Assembly: GCF_002159185.1 (NCBI RefSeq)
Contig: NZ_NFHD01000004.1
Span: 1 to 64,000, forward strand
Reading direction: 5' to 3'
Source of the DNA: Gemmiger sp. An87
GTDB lineage: Bacteria > Bacillota > Clostridia > Oscillospirales > Ruminococcaceae
DNA length: 64,000 nt
A program made the position numbers and the translations under genes. Shown here one piece after another: positions 7,665 through 16,170 of the stretch. The notes beneath the pieces were generated by a model. That model was not told where the DNA came from, did no database searches, and saw only the letters and a program-made list of their open reading frames with translations. The stretch's first letter is position 1; each line of letters opens with the position of its first letter.

Positions 7665-8309
7665 TCAGTGGGTCTCGCCCATGGTAACCTTAGCGTCCTC
7701 GGTATTCTGCGCCGCTGCCTCAATGCCATATTCCAGGCCCTTGGCGATCAGGTCCAGGGGCATGAAGGGGGTGCCGTTGGGCTTACCCACCACCTGCCCA
7801 TTCTCATAGGGCACATGGATGAATCCAGCACGCACGCCCGGAAACTTCTTCGCAGCCAGATACAGCACGTTGTACATGATGCTGTTGCACACATAGGTGC
7901 CTGCGGTATAGGAGATGTGCGCAGGCACGCCGTTCTTGCGCATGTTCTCTACCATGGCCTTCACCGGCACAGTGGCAAAGTAAGCGGTCTCGCCGTCCTC
8001 CCGCAGGGGCTCGTCGAAGGGCTGCTCGCCGTCGTTGTCCGGGATGCGGGCCTCAGCCAGGTTGATGGCCACCTTCTCTACGGTCATGCAGGACCGGCCG
8101 CCGGCCTGGCCCACATTGATCACGATATCCGGCTTATGCTCCTCCATGGCCTGCTCCACCACCTTGGCACTGCGGGTAAACATAGTGGGGATCTCCAGCT
8201 TGATAATCTGGGCTCCGGCAATCTGATCGGGCAGCAGCTTCACCGCCTCAAACGCGGGGTTCACGGCCTCTCCGCCAAAGGGATCGAAACCAGTTACCAG
8301 TACTTTCAT
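7665..8309 (-). CDS. pcp: Pyrrolidone-carboxylate peptidase (pyroglutamyl peptidase I)
   Basis: 214 aa, peptidase family C15, a cytoplasmic cysteine peptidase that removes N-terminal pyroglutamate (5-oxoproline) from peptides. The start MKVLVTGFDPFGG is characteristic. The catalytic residues are visible as Glu78 (in TVEKVAINLAEARIPDN), Cys141 (GTYVCNSIMYN) and His165 (FIHVPY), a constant offset of three from the classical Glu81/Cys144/His168 numbering. The upstream in-frame extension beyond 8309 overlaps the preceding gene and is not used. It is the last gene of a four-gene leftward operon with an M29 peptidase and the DUF979/DUF969 membrane pair, which points to use of pyroglutamyl peptides or 5-oxoproline. 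Confidence 0.95.
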   Translation of the reverse strand: MKVLVTGFDPFGGEAVNPAFEAVKLLPDQIAGAQIIKLEIPTMFTRSAKVVEQAMEEHKPDIVINVGQAGGRSCMTVEKVAINLAEARIPDNDGEQPFDEPLREDGETAYFATVPVKAMVENMRKNGVPAHISYTAGTYVCNSIMYNVLYLAAKKFPGVRAGFIHVPYENGQVVGKPNGTPFMPLDLIAKGLEYGIEAAAQNTEDAKVTMGETH

Positions 8310-8328
8310 TTGTACAGCACTCCTTTGC

Positions 8329-9318
8329 TCAATAGATAAAATCAGGTTCCGGCACAATGATCTTGCCTTCCTGCATGATCTGCCGGTTATCGGTGTAGAT
8401 ACTGGGGCTGTGGGCCACCAGGTCAAAATGGCCCTTGGCGTTCTGGATGCCGCCCAGCACGATATTCCGCCCCAGGCCAATGTGGAAGGTGCCATAGGCG
8501 GATTCATCTTCAATATAACAGTTTCCCTCGCATTTGGAAAGTGAATTCAAACCAATGCCCAGCTCCCCCGCAATGCAGATGCGCGGGTCCTGGTACTGGT
8601 CCATATAGGCCCTGAGTCGATTTCCGGTGGGGTTGTCCTCGATCTCCACGATCCGCCCGGCCTCAAACCGCACCCGCACCGGGTCTTCAGCACGGCCGAT
8701 GTAGCCCAGTGAACCGTCCACCACCATGATACCGTTGGTACAGGTCTCCTCAATGGGCACATATACCTCGATGCTGGCGGAGGAATAGTCCTTGCTGTCC
8801 TTCAGAACACCGTTGAAAAAGCCCGGTTCCCGGCCCCGTTTCCCCACCGTCAGGTCAGTCCCTGCCGGGGTTGTGATTCGGATGCGGGTGGAGTTTTTCA
8901 GGTATTTCATGATCACCTTGGAAAGCATGCGGCTTTTTTTGGTGTCCATCATCAAAAAGTCGTAGCGCAGCATGGAGCGGCCGTCATTGGTGGAAAGGGG
9001 CAGCGACAAAAACTTCTTATGCCTGCGGATGGCCCGCTTGGCCGCCTTGGTGGTGACCAGAGAATACTCGGTGGCGGCAATGATGGTGGTGTAGGGGTCG
9101 AAAATCTCCTCGTTGTCATCGAAGAACATCCCCACGTGCATACCCTTGTTTTCCACCAGCAGCACCGACACCGACCGGGTAACGGTGGAGGCCTGACGGC
9201 GCAGCGCCTTGGCCTCCTGCTCATATTCCTTGCTGGTCACAATGAGCAGCCGGTCCCAGGGCTTGAGCCGGACCCATTTGTGAATGATGATGGAGGCGCC
9301 CCGTTCCATTTTGCGCAT
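8329..9318 (-). CDS. M29-family (aminopeptidase T-like) metallopeptidase
   Basis: 329 aa. The C-terminal two thirds carry the thermophilic aminopeptidase (M29) metal-site motifs: an acidic AGELGIGLN segment, EDESAYGTFHIGLGRN and GHFDLV, which supply the Glu, His, Tyr and Asp ligands of the dinuclear centre. The family also contains ring-cleaving NicX-like enzymes, so peptidase activity is inferred mainly from the neighbours. The ATG at 9318 lies eight bases after GGAAGGG. The gene is 19 bp upstream of pcp and 99 bp downstream of the DUF979 gene. A joint role in stepwise digestion of imported pyroglutamyl peptides is reasonable. Confidence 0.8.
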   Translation of the reverse strand: MRKMERGASIIIHKWVRLKPWDRLLIVTSKEYEQEAKALRRQASTVTRSVSVLLVENKGMHVGMFFDDNEEIFDPYTTIIAATEYSLVTTKAAKRAIRRHKKFLSLPLSTNDGRSMLRYDFLMMDTKKSRMLSKVIMKYLKNSTRIRITTPAGTDLTVGKRGREPGFFNGVLKDSKDYSSASIEVYVPIEETCTNGIMVVDGSLGYIGRAEDPVRVRFEAGRIVEIEDNPTGNRLRAYMDQYQDPRICIAGELGIGLNSLSKCEGNCYIEDESAYGTFHIGLGRNIVLGGIQNAKGHFDLVAHSPSIYTDNRQIMQEGKIIVPEPDFIY

Positions 9319-9417
9319 GATGAGACCCTTCCTTTGCGACAGAGTTTTGCGAAAAAGAGCCGTAAAGCCCGGCAGGGAAAGACTGCGCTTTCCCCGCCAG
9401 GCTTTCGTTTTTTGTGA

Positions 9418-10368
9418 TTACTTGAATGCGATCATGAAGCAGATCTGGATGGTGATCATAATGATGGCCACCAGCACCTGATTCTTGATAACGCCCCAGC
9501 GGTCCTTCATATCCAGAATGGCCACGGGAACAATGTTGAAGTTAGCGGCCATGGGGGTGCACAGAGTACCGCAGAAGCCGCAGGTCAGGGCCAGCATACC
9601 GATGACCACCGGGTTCGCGCCGTAGGCCAGCACGAAGGGTCCGCCGATGCCCACGGTCATCACGGTGATGGCCGCGTAGGCGTTGCCCATGATCATGGTG
9701 AACAGCATCATGCCGATGGCGTAGACCACGATACCCAGGTTCACGTTGCCCTCAGGCACCACATTGCCCACCAGGCCGGCCACCACGTCGCCTACACCAG
9801 CAGCGGTAAACACGCCGCCCAGGCAGCCCAGCAGCTGAGGCAGCATGCACAGGGGGCCCATCAGGGACAGGAAACGCTCGGAGTCGTCCAGGAAGACCTT
9901 GGGCTTGTTGTCCCGGGAATAAACCATCAGCAGCACCATGGAGATGGCCACGCCGATGGTGATGCCAACCATGGAACTCACGTTGGAGAACAGGGCGAAG
10001 AACAGCGACATCACCGCAACGGTCAGAGCGGGCACGAAGATCTTCATACCGATCTTGCTGTACTGGGCCTTGGTGTATTCCTTGGTGGGAGCGTTCACCC
10101 GGCCAACCTTCACCTTCTTGAAGATGGCAGGCATGCACATCACGATGACCAGTGCGCCGGAGACCTTGGGAGGCATCCAGCTGCCCAGCGCGGTGACCAC
10201 GCCGAAGGAGCACCAGAAAATGGCAGTGCCGATGCGGGAGGGGTTTTCCTTATCCAGCAGGTTCTTGATGCCTGCGTAAAAAGCGATCAGGCCAACGATG
10301 ATCCAGACCACGTCCAGCATAACGGTGTTGAACATTGCCGGGACCTGCAAAAATTTCATGTCAATCAT
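9418..10368 (-). CDS. DUF979-family membrane protein
   Basis: 316 aa with about nine predicted membrane helices, matching the DUF979 family (FLQVPAMFNTVMLDVVWIIVGLIAFYAG at the start broken by one loop; MAANFNIVPVAILDMKDRWGVIKNQVL near the end). DUF979 proteins are found next to DUF969 proteins, and often next to pcp, in Firmicutes and Fusobacteria. The pair is thought to form a permease, perhaps for 5-oxoproline or small peptides, but transport has not been shown to my knowledge. It is 18 bp from the DUF969 gene in the same direction. Confidence 0.85.
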   Translation of the reverse strand: MIDMKFLQVPAMFNTVMLDVVWIIVGLIAFYAGIKNLLDKENPSRIGTAIFWCSFGVVTALGSWMPPKVSGALVIVMCMPAIFKKVKVGRVNAPTKEYTKAQYSKIGMKIFVPALTVAVMSLFFALFSNVSSMVGITIGVAISMVLLMVYSRDNKPKVFLDDSERFLSLMGPLCMLPQLLGCLGGVFTAAGVGDVVAGLVGNVVPEGNVNLGIVVYAIGMMLFTMIMGNAYAAITVMTVGIGGPFVLAYGANPVVIGMLALTCGFCGTLCTPMAANFNIVPVAILDMKDRWGVIKNQVLVAIIMITIQICFMIAFK

Positions 10369-10386
10369 CCTAGTGTTCCTCCCCGT

Positions 10387-11082
10387 TTACTTCTTCGCCT
10401 TGGTGTTCTGGTCGCCGTAGTATTTCTTGGTGAGCTTCTTGTCCTTCATGATGAACAGCACGCTCGCCAGAACAATGGCGATGATGGCGATGGGCAGCTC
10501 GGTCACAGCCAGATCCACCAGCTCAACCTCATAGCCCAGGGACTGCAGGGTGGTCTGCACCAGAATGCCGCCGGAGCCGCCCACAAACAGCACTTGGCAG
10601 AAGAACCAGGCAATGTTCTCCATGGCGGAGGCCATGCCCTTTACGTCTTCCATATGCTCTTCCTTGGGCTCGTGGCCCTGGTTCTTGATGGCTCCCTCGG
10701 CCATGGGCAGCAGCACGGGACGAACAAAGCCTGCAACGCCACCGAAGCCCACGTTGAAGGCGCCGAAGAAGCCGCGCAGCACGCCGTACGCGCAGACCAG
10801 TTTGCCTGCGGTGGCGCTCTTTACCTTCCGCATCAGGTCAGCCGCAGCCTCACGCAGGCCGTTGCGCTCCAGCACACCGGTGATGAGCAGGATCATGATG
10901 AAGATGGCCATGGAGCGGTTGGCCACGAAGTTGACGCCCAGCTGCTCCAGCAGGCCGCCCACGCCCAGACCGCTCACCAGCGCGGTGGACACCGCCGCCA
11001 GGAAGATGATCAGGATCGAATCCAGCTTCAGCGCGAAGCCCGCGATCACGATCACAACGCCGATCAGTTTGATAAGTTCCAT
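10387..11082 (-). CDS. DUF969-family membrane protein
   Basis: 231 aa with about six membrane helices, fitting the DUF969 family: MELIKLIGVVIVIAGFALKL start, GVGGLLEQLG, and GVAGFVRPVLLPMAEGAI in the middle. It is the first gene of the leftward operon ending in pcp, with AAGGAGG placed before its ATG. Together with DUF979 it probably forms a two-subunit membrane carrier related in architecture to split short-chain or dicarboxylate permeases. The substrate is inferred only from pcp and the M29 peptidase downstream. Confidence 0.85.
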   Translation of the reverse strand: MELIKLIGVVIVIAGFALKLDSILIIFLAAVSTALVSGLGVGGLLEQLGVNFVANRSMAIFIMILLITGVLERNGLREAAADLMRKVKSATAGKLVCAYGVLRGFFGAFNVGFGGVAGFVRPVLLPMAEGAIKNQGHEPKEEHMEDVKGMASAMENIAWFFCQVLFVGGSGGILVQTTLQSLGYEVELVDLAVTELPIAIIAIVLASVLFIMKDKKLTKKYYGDQNTKAKK

Positions 11083-11251
11083 TTGCTTGTTTTCCTCCTT
11101 TGATACACTCGCGATTATTTTTCCGGGATACCGGTTCCCGCCCGGTCAAAGCCGCATCTTTTCCCCGACCGAACCGGGTCCGCAGCCCGGTAAAATCCCA
11201 TTGGAACGTTTTTGTTGAACGTGCCTAAATGCGGTACGTCCAGTCGACAAG

Positions 11252-11280
11252 ATTTCAACATTTTAAACTATGAAAGTCAA
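11252..11280 (-). promoter_or_regulatory. Candidate promoter of the DUF969-DUF979-M29-pcp operon
   Basis: Read leftward: TTGACT (11280-11275), 17 bases, TGAAAT (11257-11252). It leaves a leader of about 160 bases before the DUF969 start; the leader contains GC-rich inverted repeats around ACCGGG but no riboswitch class that I recognise. Confidence 0.45.
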
Positions 11281-11361
11281 TCTGGGATTCCATTTTCTGA
11301 CGCTTTTTCACAAATTTTCAGCACGCAACGCTGCATTTTCCAGGCTGCCGGAAAAACTGGA

Positions 11362-11407
11362 ACAAAAAGCAAACCAGGCGGCGGGCCATGCAGCCCGCCG
11401 CCTGGTT
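11362..11407 (-). terminator. Terminator of the SulP gene
   Basis: A 15-bp perfect stem (AACCAGGCGGCGGGC and its complement, 11372-11407) with a six-base loop, followed leftward by TGCTTTTTG. Confidence 0.85.
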
Positions 11408-11443
11408 CCTCTTTGTGTCTTTGAATAACTATGCTTTTCCCGC

Positions 11444-13105
11444 TTACAGCTGCACCGGGGTATCCACCAGAGGCAGCTGCTCCATGGTCTCGATGGCCTC
11501 GATGGCATCCCAGGCGAAGTTTTCCTCGCCCAGCGCCGCCGCAAAGCCGGTGCGCTCCATCTCGTGCTTCACGTTGGGCTGCACACCGCTGAACATCACC
11601 CGGATGCTGCGGCCTCGCAGGTCGGCCAGCAGGGTCTCCAGCTCACTGATGGCGCTCTCGTCGATGTAGGGCACACCGCGCACCGAGAAGATCACGCCGT
11701 GGGTCTCCTCGCCCAGCTGCAGCATGGCCTGGGTCAGCTGATCCTGGGTGCCGAAGAAGAGCGGGCCGGTCAGATAGACCACCTTCACGTCGGTGCGGAT
11801 CTGATCGGTACCGTCGGCGTTTTTCCGCTTCACGTCGCTCACCGCAATCTTCAGATCACAGCTCTTCAGCACGAACAGCAGCATGGCCGCCACGATGCCC
11901 ACCAGAATGGCGATGACCAGATCGAACAGCACGGTGGCCACCATGGTCACCAGGAACTGGGCTGCGGCGGACTTCAGCCGCTTGCGGAAGATTTCCCGGA
12001 TGGCTGCCCAGTCGTTCATGCGCCAGGCGGTGACCATAAGCACACCCGCCAGACTGGCCAGGGGGATACGGCCCATCACACCGCCCAGCAGGAACATGGA
12101 CAAAATCAGGGTGATGGAGTGAATCACGCTGACCATACGGGTGCGGCCGCCGCTCTTGATGGCAACCGAGGTGCGGGCGATGGCCGCGGTGGCGGGCACG
12201 CCGCCCAGAATGGGGATGATGATGTTGCCGATGCCCTGGGCCACCAGCTCGCGGGTGGAGTTCAGGGGCTCGCCCTTCATCCGGCCGGCGGCCGCGCCGC
12301 ACAGCAGGCTCTCGATCATGCCCAGGGCCGCAATGGAGATGGCCGGAGCGATCAGATTGGGCAGGGTGAAAATGTCGATGCCGTTGAGGAGCAGGCTGTC
12401 CGGCGTCATGAGCTTCTGAGGGATGGCGCCCACTTCCGCCACGGCGGAGCTTTCCGCCGCAGGGTTCAAAACGAAGTTCAGCACCACGGCCACAATGATG
12501 GCCACCAGCGAACCGGGCAGATACTTGGCCAGCTTTTTGGGCCACAGAATCATCACCGCCATGGCCAGCACTGCAAACAGCGCCGCCTGGCCGTTGGGGG
12601 AAAAGCCCAGCTCCCCATAGGAGAGCAGCTTCTGGATGGCGTTCTCGCCCTCGCTCACGGTGCCGAAGAAATTATCCACCTGGCCCAGAGCAATTACAAT
12701 GGCAATGCCGGAGGTGAAGCCAGTGATAACCGGCACCGGAATGATGGACACCAGCTTGCCCACCCGCAGCACAGCGGCCACAAGCAGGATCACGCCGGTG
12801 AGCAGGCCTGCGGTGAGCACGCCCTGCACCCCGTACTTGGCCGAGATGCCGATAAGAATGGCCGCCATGGCACCGGTGGGGCCGCTGATCTGGTAGGACG
12901 CGCCGCCCAGAATACCGATCACAATGCCCGCCACGATGGCGGTGATCATACCGCTGGCCGCGTCCGCGCCGCTGCTCACGCCGAAGGCCAGAGCCAGGGG
13001 CAGAGCCACAGCCGCAACGGTCAGGCCTGCCATCAGGTCCGCCAGGAACGCAGCACCGTTGTAGCCGGAAAATTCGCGCCGGAGATCCCCAAGATAGGTT
13101 TTCAT
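11444..13105 (-). CDS. SulP/SLC26-family anion transporter with STAS domain
   Basis: 553 aa. The N-terminal ~400 residues form the SulP membrane domain, recognised by LMAGLTVAAVALPLALAFG, the GGASYQISGPTGAM anion-site segment and SAAAGRMKGEP-like loops. Residues ~430-545 form a cytoplasmic STAS domain (VYLTGPLFFGTQDQL, VPYIDESAISELETLL). SulP proteins carry sulfate, bicarbonate or other anions across the plasma membrane; sequence does not fix the substrate. The gene appears to be transcribed alone: a very good promoter lies upstream and a terminator directly downstream. Confidence 0.93.
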   Translation of the reverse strand: MKTYLGDLRREFSGYNGAAFLADLMAGLTVAAVALPLALAFGVSSGADAASGMITAIVAGIVIGILGGASYQISGPTGAMAAILIGISAKYGVQGVLTAGLLTGVILLVAAVLRVGKLVSIIPVPVITGFTSGIAIVIALGQVDNFFGTVSEGENAIQKLLSYGELGFSPNGQAALFAVLAMAVMILWPKKLAKYLPGSLVAIIVAVVLNFVLNPAAESSAVAEVGAIPQKLMTPDSLLLNGIDIFTLPNLIAPAISIAALGMIESLLCGAAAGRMKGEPLNSTRELVAQGIGNIIIPILGGVPATAAIARTSVAIKSGGRTRMVSVIHSITLILSMFLLGGVMGRIPLASLAGVLMVTAWRMNDWAAIREIFRKRLKSAAAQFLVTMVATVLFDLVIAILVGIVAAMLLFVLKSCDLKIAVSDVKRKNADGTDQIRTDVKVVYLTGPLFFGTQDQLTQAMLQLGEETHGVIFSVRGVPYIDESAISELETLLADLRGRSIRVMFSGVQPNVKHEMERTGFAAALGEENFAWDAIEAIETMEQLPLVDTPVQL

Positions 13106-13183
13106 TTTGATTCTTTCCTTCCTCTGTTTTTACCGCCCGGACACAAAATAAAGTCCGCAAGTTCAGCTGGGCAGCCGTTTTCA

Positions 13184-13212
13184 ACCATACACCCGCCGGG
13201 GCGCTTTGTCAA
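13184..13212 (-). promoter_or_regulatory. SigA-type promoter of the SulP gene
   Basis: Read leftward: consensus TTGACA (13212-13207), 17-base spacer, TATGGT (13189-13184), about 70 bases before the gene start. Confidence 0.75.
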
Positions 13213-13259
13213 CCAAAACCGTCCGTTTTTTTCGTATTGCAGAAAAACAGGAAGTCTGT

Positions 13260-13526
13260 TCAGAAATCCCCCATATCCAGCAGGCTTTGCGCCTGCTCCA
13301 GATCGTCCTTGTCCACATACAGCTGGTAGCAGGTGGCATCCACCGCATCCTTGGTGCGGAAGTGGTTCACGTAACTGCGCTCCAGCCATTGCTCGGTATA
13401 AAAGATCTGGTGCTCCGCCAGCTTTTGCCGGGCCACAGCCAGCGTATCGACCCGATAGCTCTCAAACACCAGTCGTTTGCGCCATCCCCAGGTAAGGCGC
13501 TGCTTCCAGGTGCGGGTATCTTTCAT
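13260..13526 (-). CDS. Small hypothetical protein (DUF2007-like)
   Basis: 88 aa, soluble. A short basic N-terminus is followed by alternating strand/helix segments and a C-terminal YQLYVDKDDLEQAQSLL segment that resembles the end of DUF2007 'putative signal transducing' proteins, where a residue pair sits before a final helix. Two ATGs are possible; the second, 13526, lies seven bases after AAGGAGG and is chosen over 13532, which is almost on top of that site. It stands alone between pepT and the SulP gene on the same strand. The function is unknown and the family match is tentative. Confidence 0.65.
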   Translation of the reverse strand: MKDTRTWKQRLTWGWRKRLVFESYRVDTLAVARQKLAEHQIFYTEQWLERSYVNHFRTKDAVDATCYQLYVDKDDLEQAQSLLDMGDF

Positions 13527-13600
13527 GATCATTCCTCCTTGCCGTTGGTGCCGTTTCCTTCAGTATCGCATGCGTCCGGAGGGCTGTAAAGCCATCTGCA

Positions 13601-13640
13601 CAAAAAAGCCCGCCTTTTTTTCGAAAAAGGCGGACTTTTT
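13601..13640 (-). terminator. Terminator between pepT and the small downstream gene
   Basis: Complementary arms around TCG (13606-13636): AGTCCGCCTTTTT read leftward pairs with the GGCGGGCT side, and TTTTTT follows. It ends the pepT transcript. Confidence 0.75.
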
Positions 13641-13646
13641 GCAAGC

Positions 13647-14867
13647 TTACTGTTCAGCGTAGATGGAGATGATGTTCAGGATGATCTGCACGCTCTGGTC
13701 CATCTTCTCGGCAGTGATGTACTCACAGGGGCCGTGGAAGTTGAAGCCGCCGGTACCCAGGTTGGGGCAGGGCAGTCCCATGAAGGACAGGCGGGCGCCG
13801 TCGGTGCCGCCGCGGATGGGCACGATGCGGGCCTCGAGACCGGCCTCGCGGATGGCCTTTTCGGCATTCTCAATCAGATGGAAGTGGGGCTTGACCTTCT
13901 CCTCCATGTTGTAGTAGCTGTCCTTCAGCTCCAGCACCACGGTGCCCGCGCCGTGCTCAGCGTTCAGGCGGGCGGTGATTTCCTCCATCAGGGCCTTGCG
14001 GGCGGCGAACTTTTCGCCGTCATGGTCGCGGATGATGTAGTGCAGCTTGGCGGTGGTCACATCGCCGCTCATCTGATACAGGTGGAAGAAACCCTCAAAG
14101 CCCTCGGTGTGCTCGGGCACCTCTTCGGCGGGCAGAGCGGCGGCGAACTCCATGGCGATGGTCTGGGCGTTCTTCATCAGGTCCTTGGCGCTGCCGGGAT
14201 GCACCGAGAAGCCGTGCACGGTGACCACCGCGTCGGCGGCATTGAAGTTCTGGTACTCCAGCTCGCCCACGTCGCCGCCGTCCACCGTGTAGGCGAACTT
14301 TGCGCCGAAACGGTCCACGTCAAAGAAGTCGGCGCCCTGGCCCACCTCTTCGTCCGGGGTGAAGCCGATGCAGAGCTTGCCGTGGGGGATGTTCTCCTTC
14401 TGAATACGCTCCACTGCGGTCATAATCTCGGCGATGCCGGCTTTGTCGTCCGCGCCCAGCAGGGTGGTGCCGTCGGCGGTGATCAGGGTCTGGCCCTTCC
14501 AGTTGGCCAGCTCGGGGAATTTTTCCACGGTCATGTACTCGCCGGTACCGGCAAACAGCACGTCGCCGCCGTTGTAGTTCTCAAATACCTGGGGCTTCAC
14601 GTTCTCGCCGGGGGCGGCGGGAGCGGTGTCCATGTGAGACACAAAGCCCAAAGCGGGCTTTTCCTCATAGCCGGGGGTGGCGGGCAGAGTGCCGTACACA
14701 TAGCACTTCTCATCCACCGCGGCATCGGCCACGCCCAGCTCCTTGAGCTGCTCCACCAGCAGGTGGGCCAGATCAAACTGGCGGGCGGTGGTGGGATGGC
14801 TGGTGCTCTCCTCGTCGGAGGTGGTGTAGATGGTTACATACTTCAAAAAGCGTTCATACGCGCGCAT
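13647..14867 (-). CDS. pepT: Peptidase T (tripeptide aminopeptidase, M20B)
   Basis: 406 aa, the normal length for PepT, a cytoplasmic dizinc enzyme that releases the N-terminal residue from tripeptides. Metal-site motifs are visible: GFVSHMDTAP (first His and Asp), TLLGADDKAGIAEIM (bridging Asp), and FTPDEEVGQGAD (the Glu-Glu pair with the general base), followed by HPGSAKDLMKNA and RGGTDGARLSFMGLPCPNLGTGG split across the C-terminal half, and FHGPCEYI near the end. A ribosome site, AAAGGACGTGTAATC, precedes the ATG. It is transcribed away from the capsule operon. Confidence 0.96.
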   Translation of the reverse strand: MRAYERFLKYVTIYTTSDEESTSHPTTARQFDLAHLLVEQLKELGVADAAVDEKCYVYGTLPATPGYEEKPALGFVSHMDTAPAAPGENVKPQVFENYNGGDVLFAGTGEYMTVEKFPELANWKGQTLITADGTTLLGADDKAGIAEIMTAVERIQKENIPHGKLCIGFTPDEEVGQGADFFDVDRFGAKFAYTVDGGDVGELEYQNFNAADAVVTVHGFSVHPGSAKDLMKNAQTIAMEFAAALPAEEVPEHTEGFEGFFHLYQMSGDVTTAKLHYIIRDHDGEKFAARKALMEEITARLNAEHGAGTVVLELKDSYYNMEEKVKPHFHLIENAEKAIREAGLEARIVPIRGGTDGARLSFMGLPCPNLGTGGFNFHGPCEYITAEKMDQSVQIILNIISIYAEQ

Positions 14868-15010
14868 GATTACACGTCCTTTCTTTTGCGGCCGCTGCCC
14901 CGCTGCGGGGGCCGGAGACCGCCTTGTAAGCTGCCTTTTATTCTAGCACAAAGCGGACAAAATAAAAAGTGCCCGCTGCACCCGCCCCCGGGCAAACCGG
15001 GTCGAAATAC

Positions 15011-15039
15011 TTGGAAAGCAGGCATATTTATGGTATTCT
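15011..15039 (+). promoter_or_regulatory. Promoter of the FucNAc capsule operon
   Basis: TTGGAA at 15011-15016, 17 bases, TATTCT at 15034-15039, 64 bases upstream of capE. The remaining 14868-15010 interval is the divergent upstream region of pepT; I see no further clear motif. Confidence 0.55.
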
Positions 15040-15102
15040 TATAACGTATATGAGCATTTTGCCCCGCGTGGCTTGCAATAGGAACAGAACGGAGGCCTTT
15101 TT

Positions 15103-16149
15103 ATGGCAAACAGTTATTTCACCAACAAAACCCTTTTGATCACCGGCGGCACCGGCAGCTTCGGCAACACGGTGCTCAAGCATTTCCTGGCCAGCGACAT
15201 CGGCGAGATCCGCATCTTCTCCCGCGATGAGAAAAAGCAGGACGACATGCGCCATGAAATCCAGCAGAAGCACCCCGAGCTGGCGGGCAAGCTGCGCTTT
15301 TACATCGGCGATGTGCGTGAAATCGACAGCGTGCGCAGCGCGGTGCGGGGCGTGGACTACATCTTCCATGCCGCAGCCCTGAAGCAGGTGCCCAGCTGTG
15401 AGTTCTTCCCCATGGAGGCCGTGCGCACCAACGTGATCGGTACCGACAACGTGCTCACCGCCGCCATTGACGCGGGCGTGAAAAAGGTGGTCTGCCTGTC
15501 CACCGATAAGGCCGCCTACCCCATCAACGCCATGGGCATCTCCAAGGCCATGATGGAAAAGGTGATCGGCGCCAAGGCCCGCACCGTAAAGGCAGAGGAT
15601 ACCACCATCTGCTGCACCCGTTACGGCAACGTGATGTGCAGCCGGGGCAGCGTGATTCCCCTGTTCATCGACCAGATCAAGGCCGGCAAGCCCATCACCA
15701 TCACCGACCCGGACATGACCCGTTTTCTGATGAACCTGGACGAGGCGGTGGACCTGGTGCAGTTTGCCTTCGAGCATGCCAACCCGGGCGATCTGTTCGT
15801 GCAGAAAAGCGACGCCTCCACCATCGGCGATCTGGCCAAGGCGGTGCAGAAGCTGTTCGGCGACACCGGCACCCAGATCATCGGCACCCGCCACGGCGAG
15901 AAGCTGTATGAGACCCTGATGACCAAGGAGGAGCGCATTCGCAGCGAGGACATGGGCGGCTACTATCGCGTGTCCGCCGACGGCCGCGACCTGAACTACG
16001 ACAAGTTTGTGGTGAAGGGCCAGGTGCACACCGAGGCCGACGAGGCCTACACCAGCCACAACACCCGCCGCCTGAACGTGGACGAGACTGTGGAGAAGAT
16101 TCTCACCACCGACTACGTGCGCGAGGCCCTGGAAGGCTGGAACAAATAA
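15103..16149 (+). CDS. capE: CapE/FnlA-type UDP-N-acetylglucosamine 4,6-dehydratase/5-epimerase
   Basis: 348 aa, extended short-chain dehydrogenase with N-terminal GGTGSFG (residues 15-21) binding NAD(P). It is the first enzyme of UDP-N-acetyl-L-fucosamine (UDP-L-FucNAc) synthesis: UDP-GlcNAc is dehydrated and epimerised. The usual YxxxK catalytic motif appears as MxxxK in INAMGISKAMMEK, the same Met substitution known for staphylococcal CapE. FHAAALKQVPSCEFFPMEA and RYGNVMCSRGSVIP are typical of the CapE/FlaA1 group. The next two genes supply CapF and CapG, so the full three-step pathway is encoded in order. Confidence 0.93.
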   Translation: MANSYFTNKTLLITGGTGSFGNTVLKHFLASDIGEIRIFSRDEKKQDDMRHEIQQKHPELAGKLRFYIGDVREIDSVRSAVRGVDYIFHAAALKQVPSCEFFPMEAVRTNVIGTDNVLTAAIDAGVKKVVCLSTDKAAYPINAMGISKAMMEKVIGAKARTVKAEDTTICCTRYGNVMCSRGSVIPLFIDQIKAGKPITITDPDMTRFLMNLDEAVDLVQFAFEHANPGDLFVQKSDASTIGDLAKAVQKLFGDTGTQIIGTRHGEKLYETLMTKEERIRSEDMGGYYRVSADGRDLNYDKFVVKGQVHTEADEAYTSHNTRRLNVDETVEKILTTDYVREALEGWNK

Positions 16150-16170
16150 ACAAAAAAGGAAGCCATTGCA

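Noticed and set aside
11083-11251. Riboswitch in the leader of the DUF969 operon
   Set aside because: GC-rich inverted repeats are present but no conserved core of a known riboswitch class could be matched.
11564-13495. 643-codon open frame on the plus strand
   Set aside because: Antisense to the SulP gene; composition (His, Gln, Gly) is that of a frame shadow.
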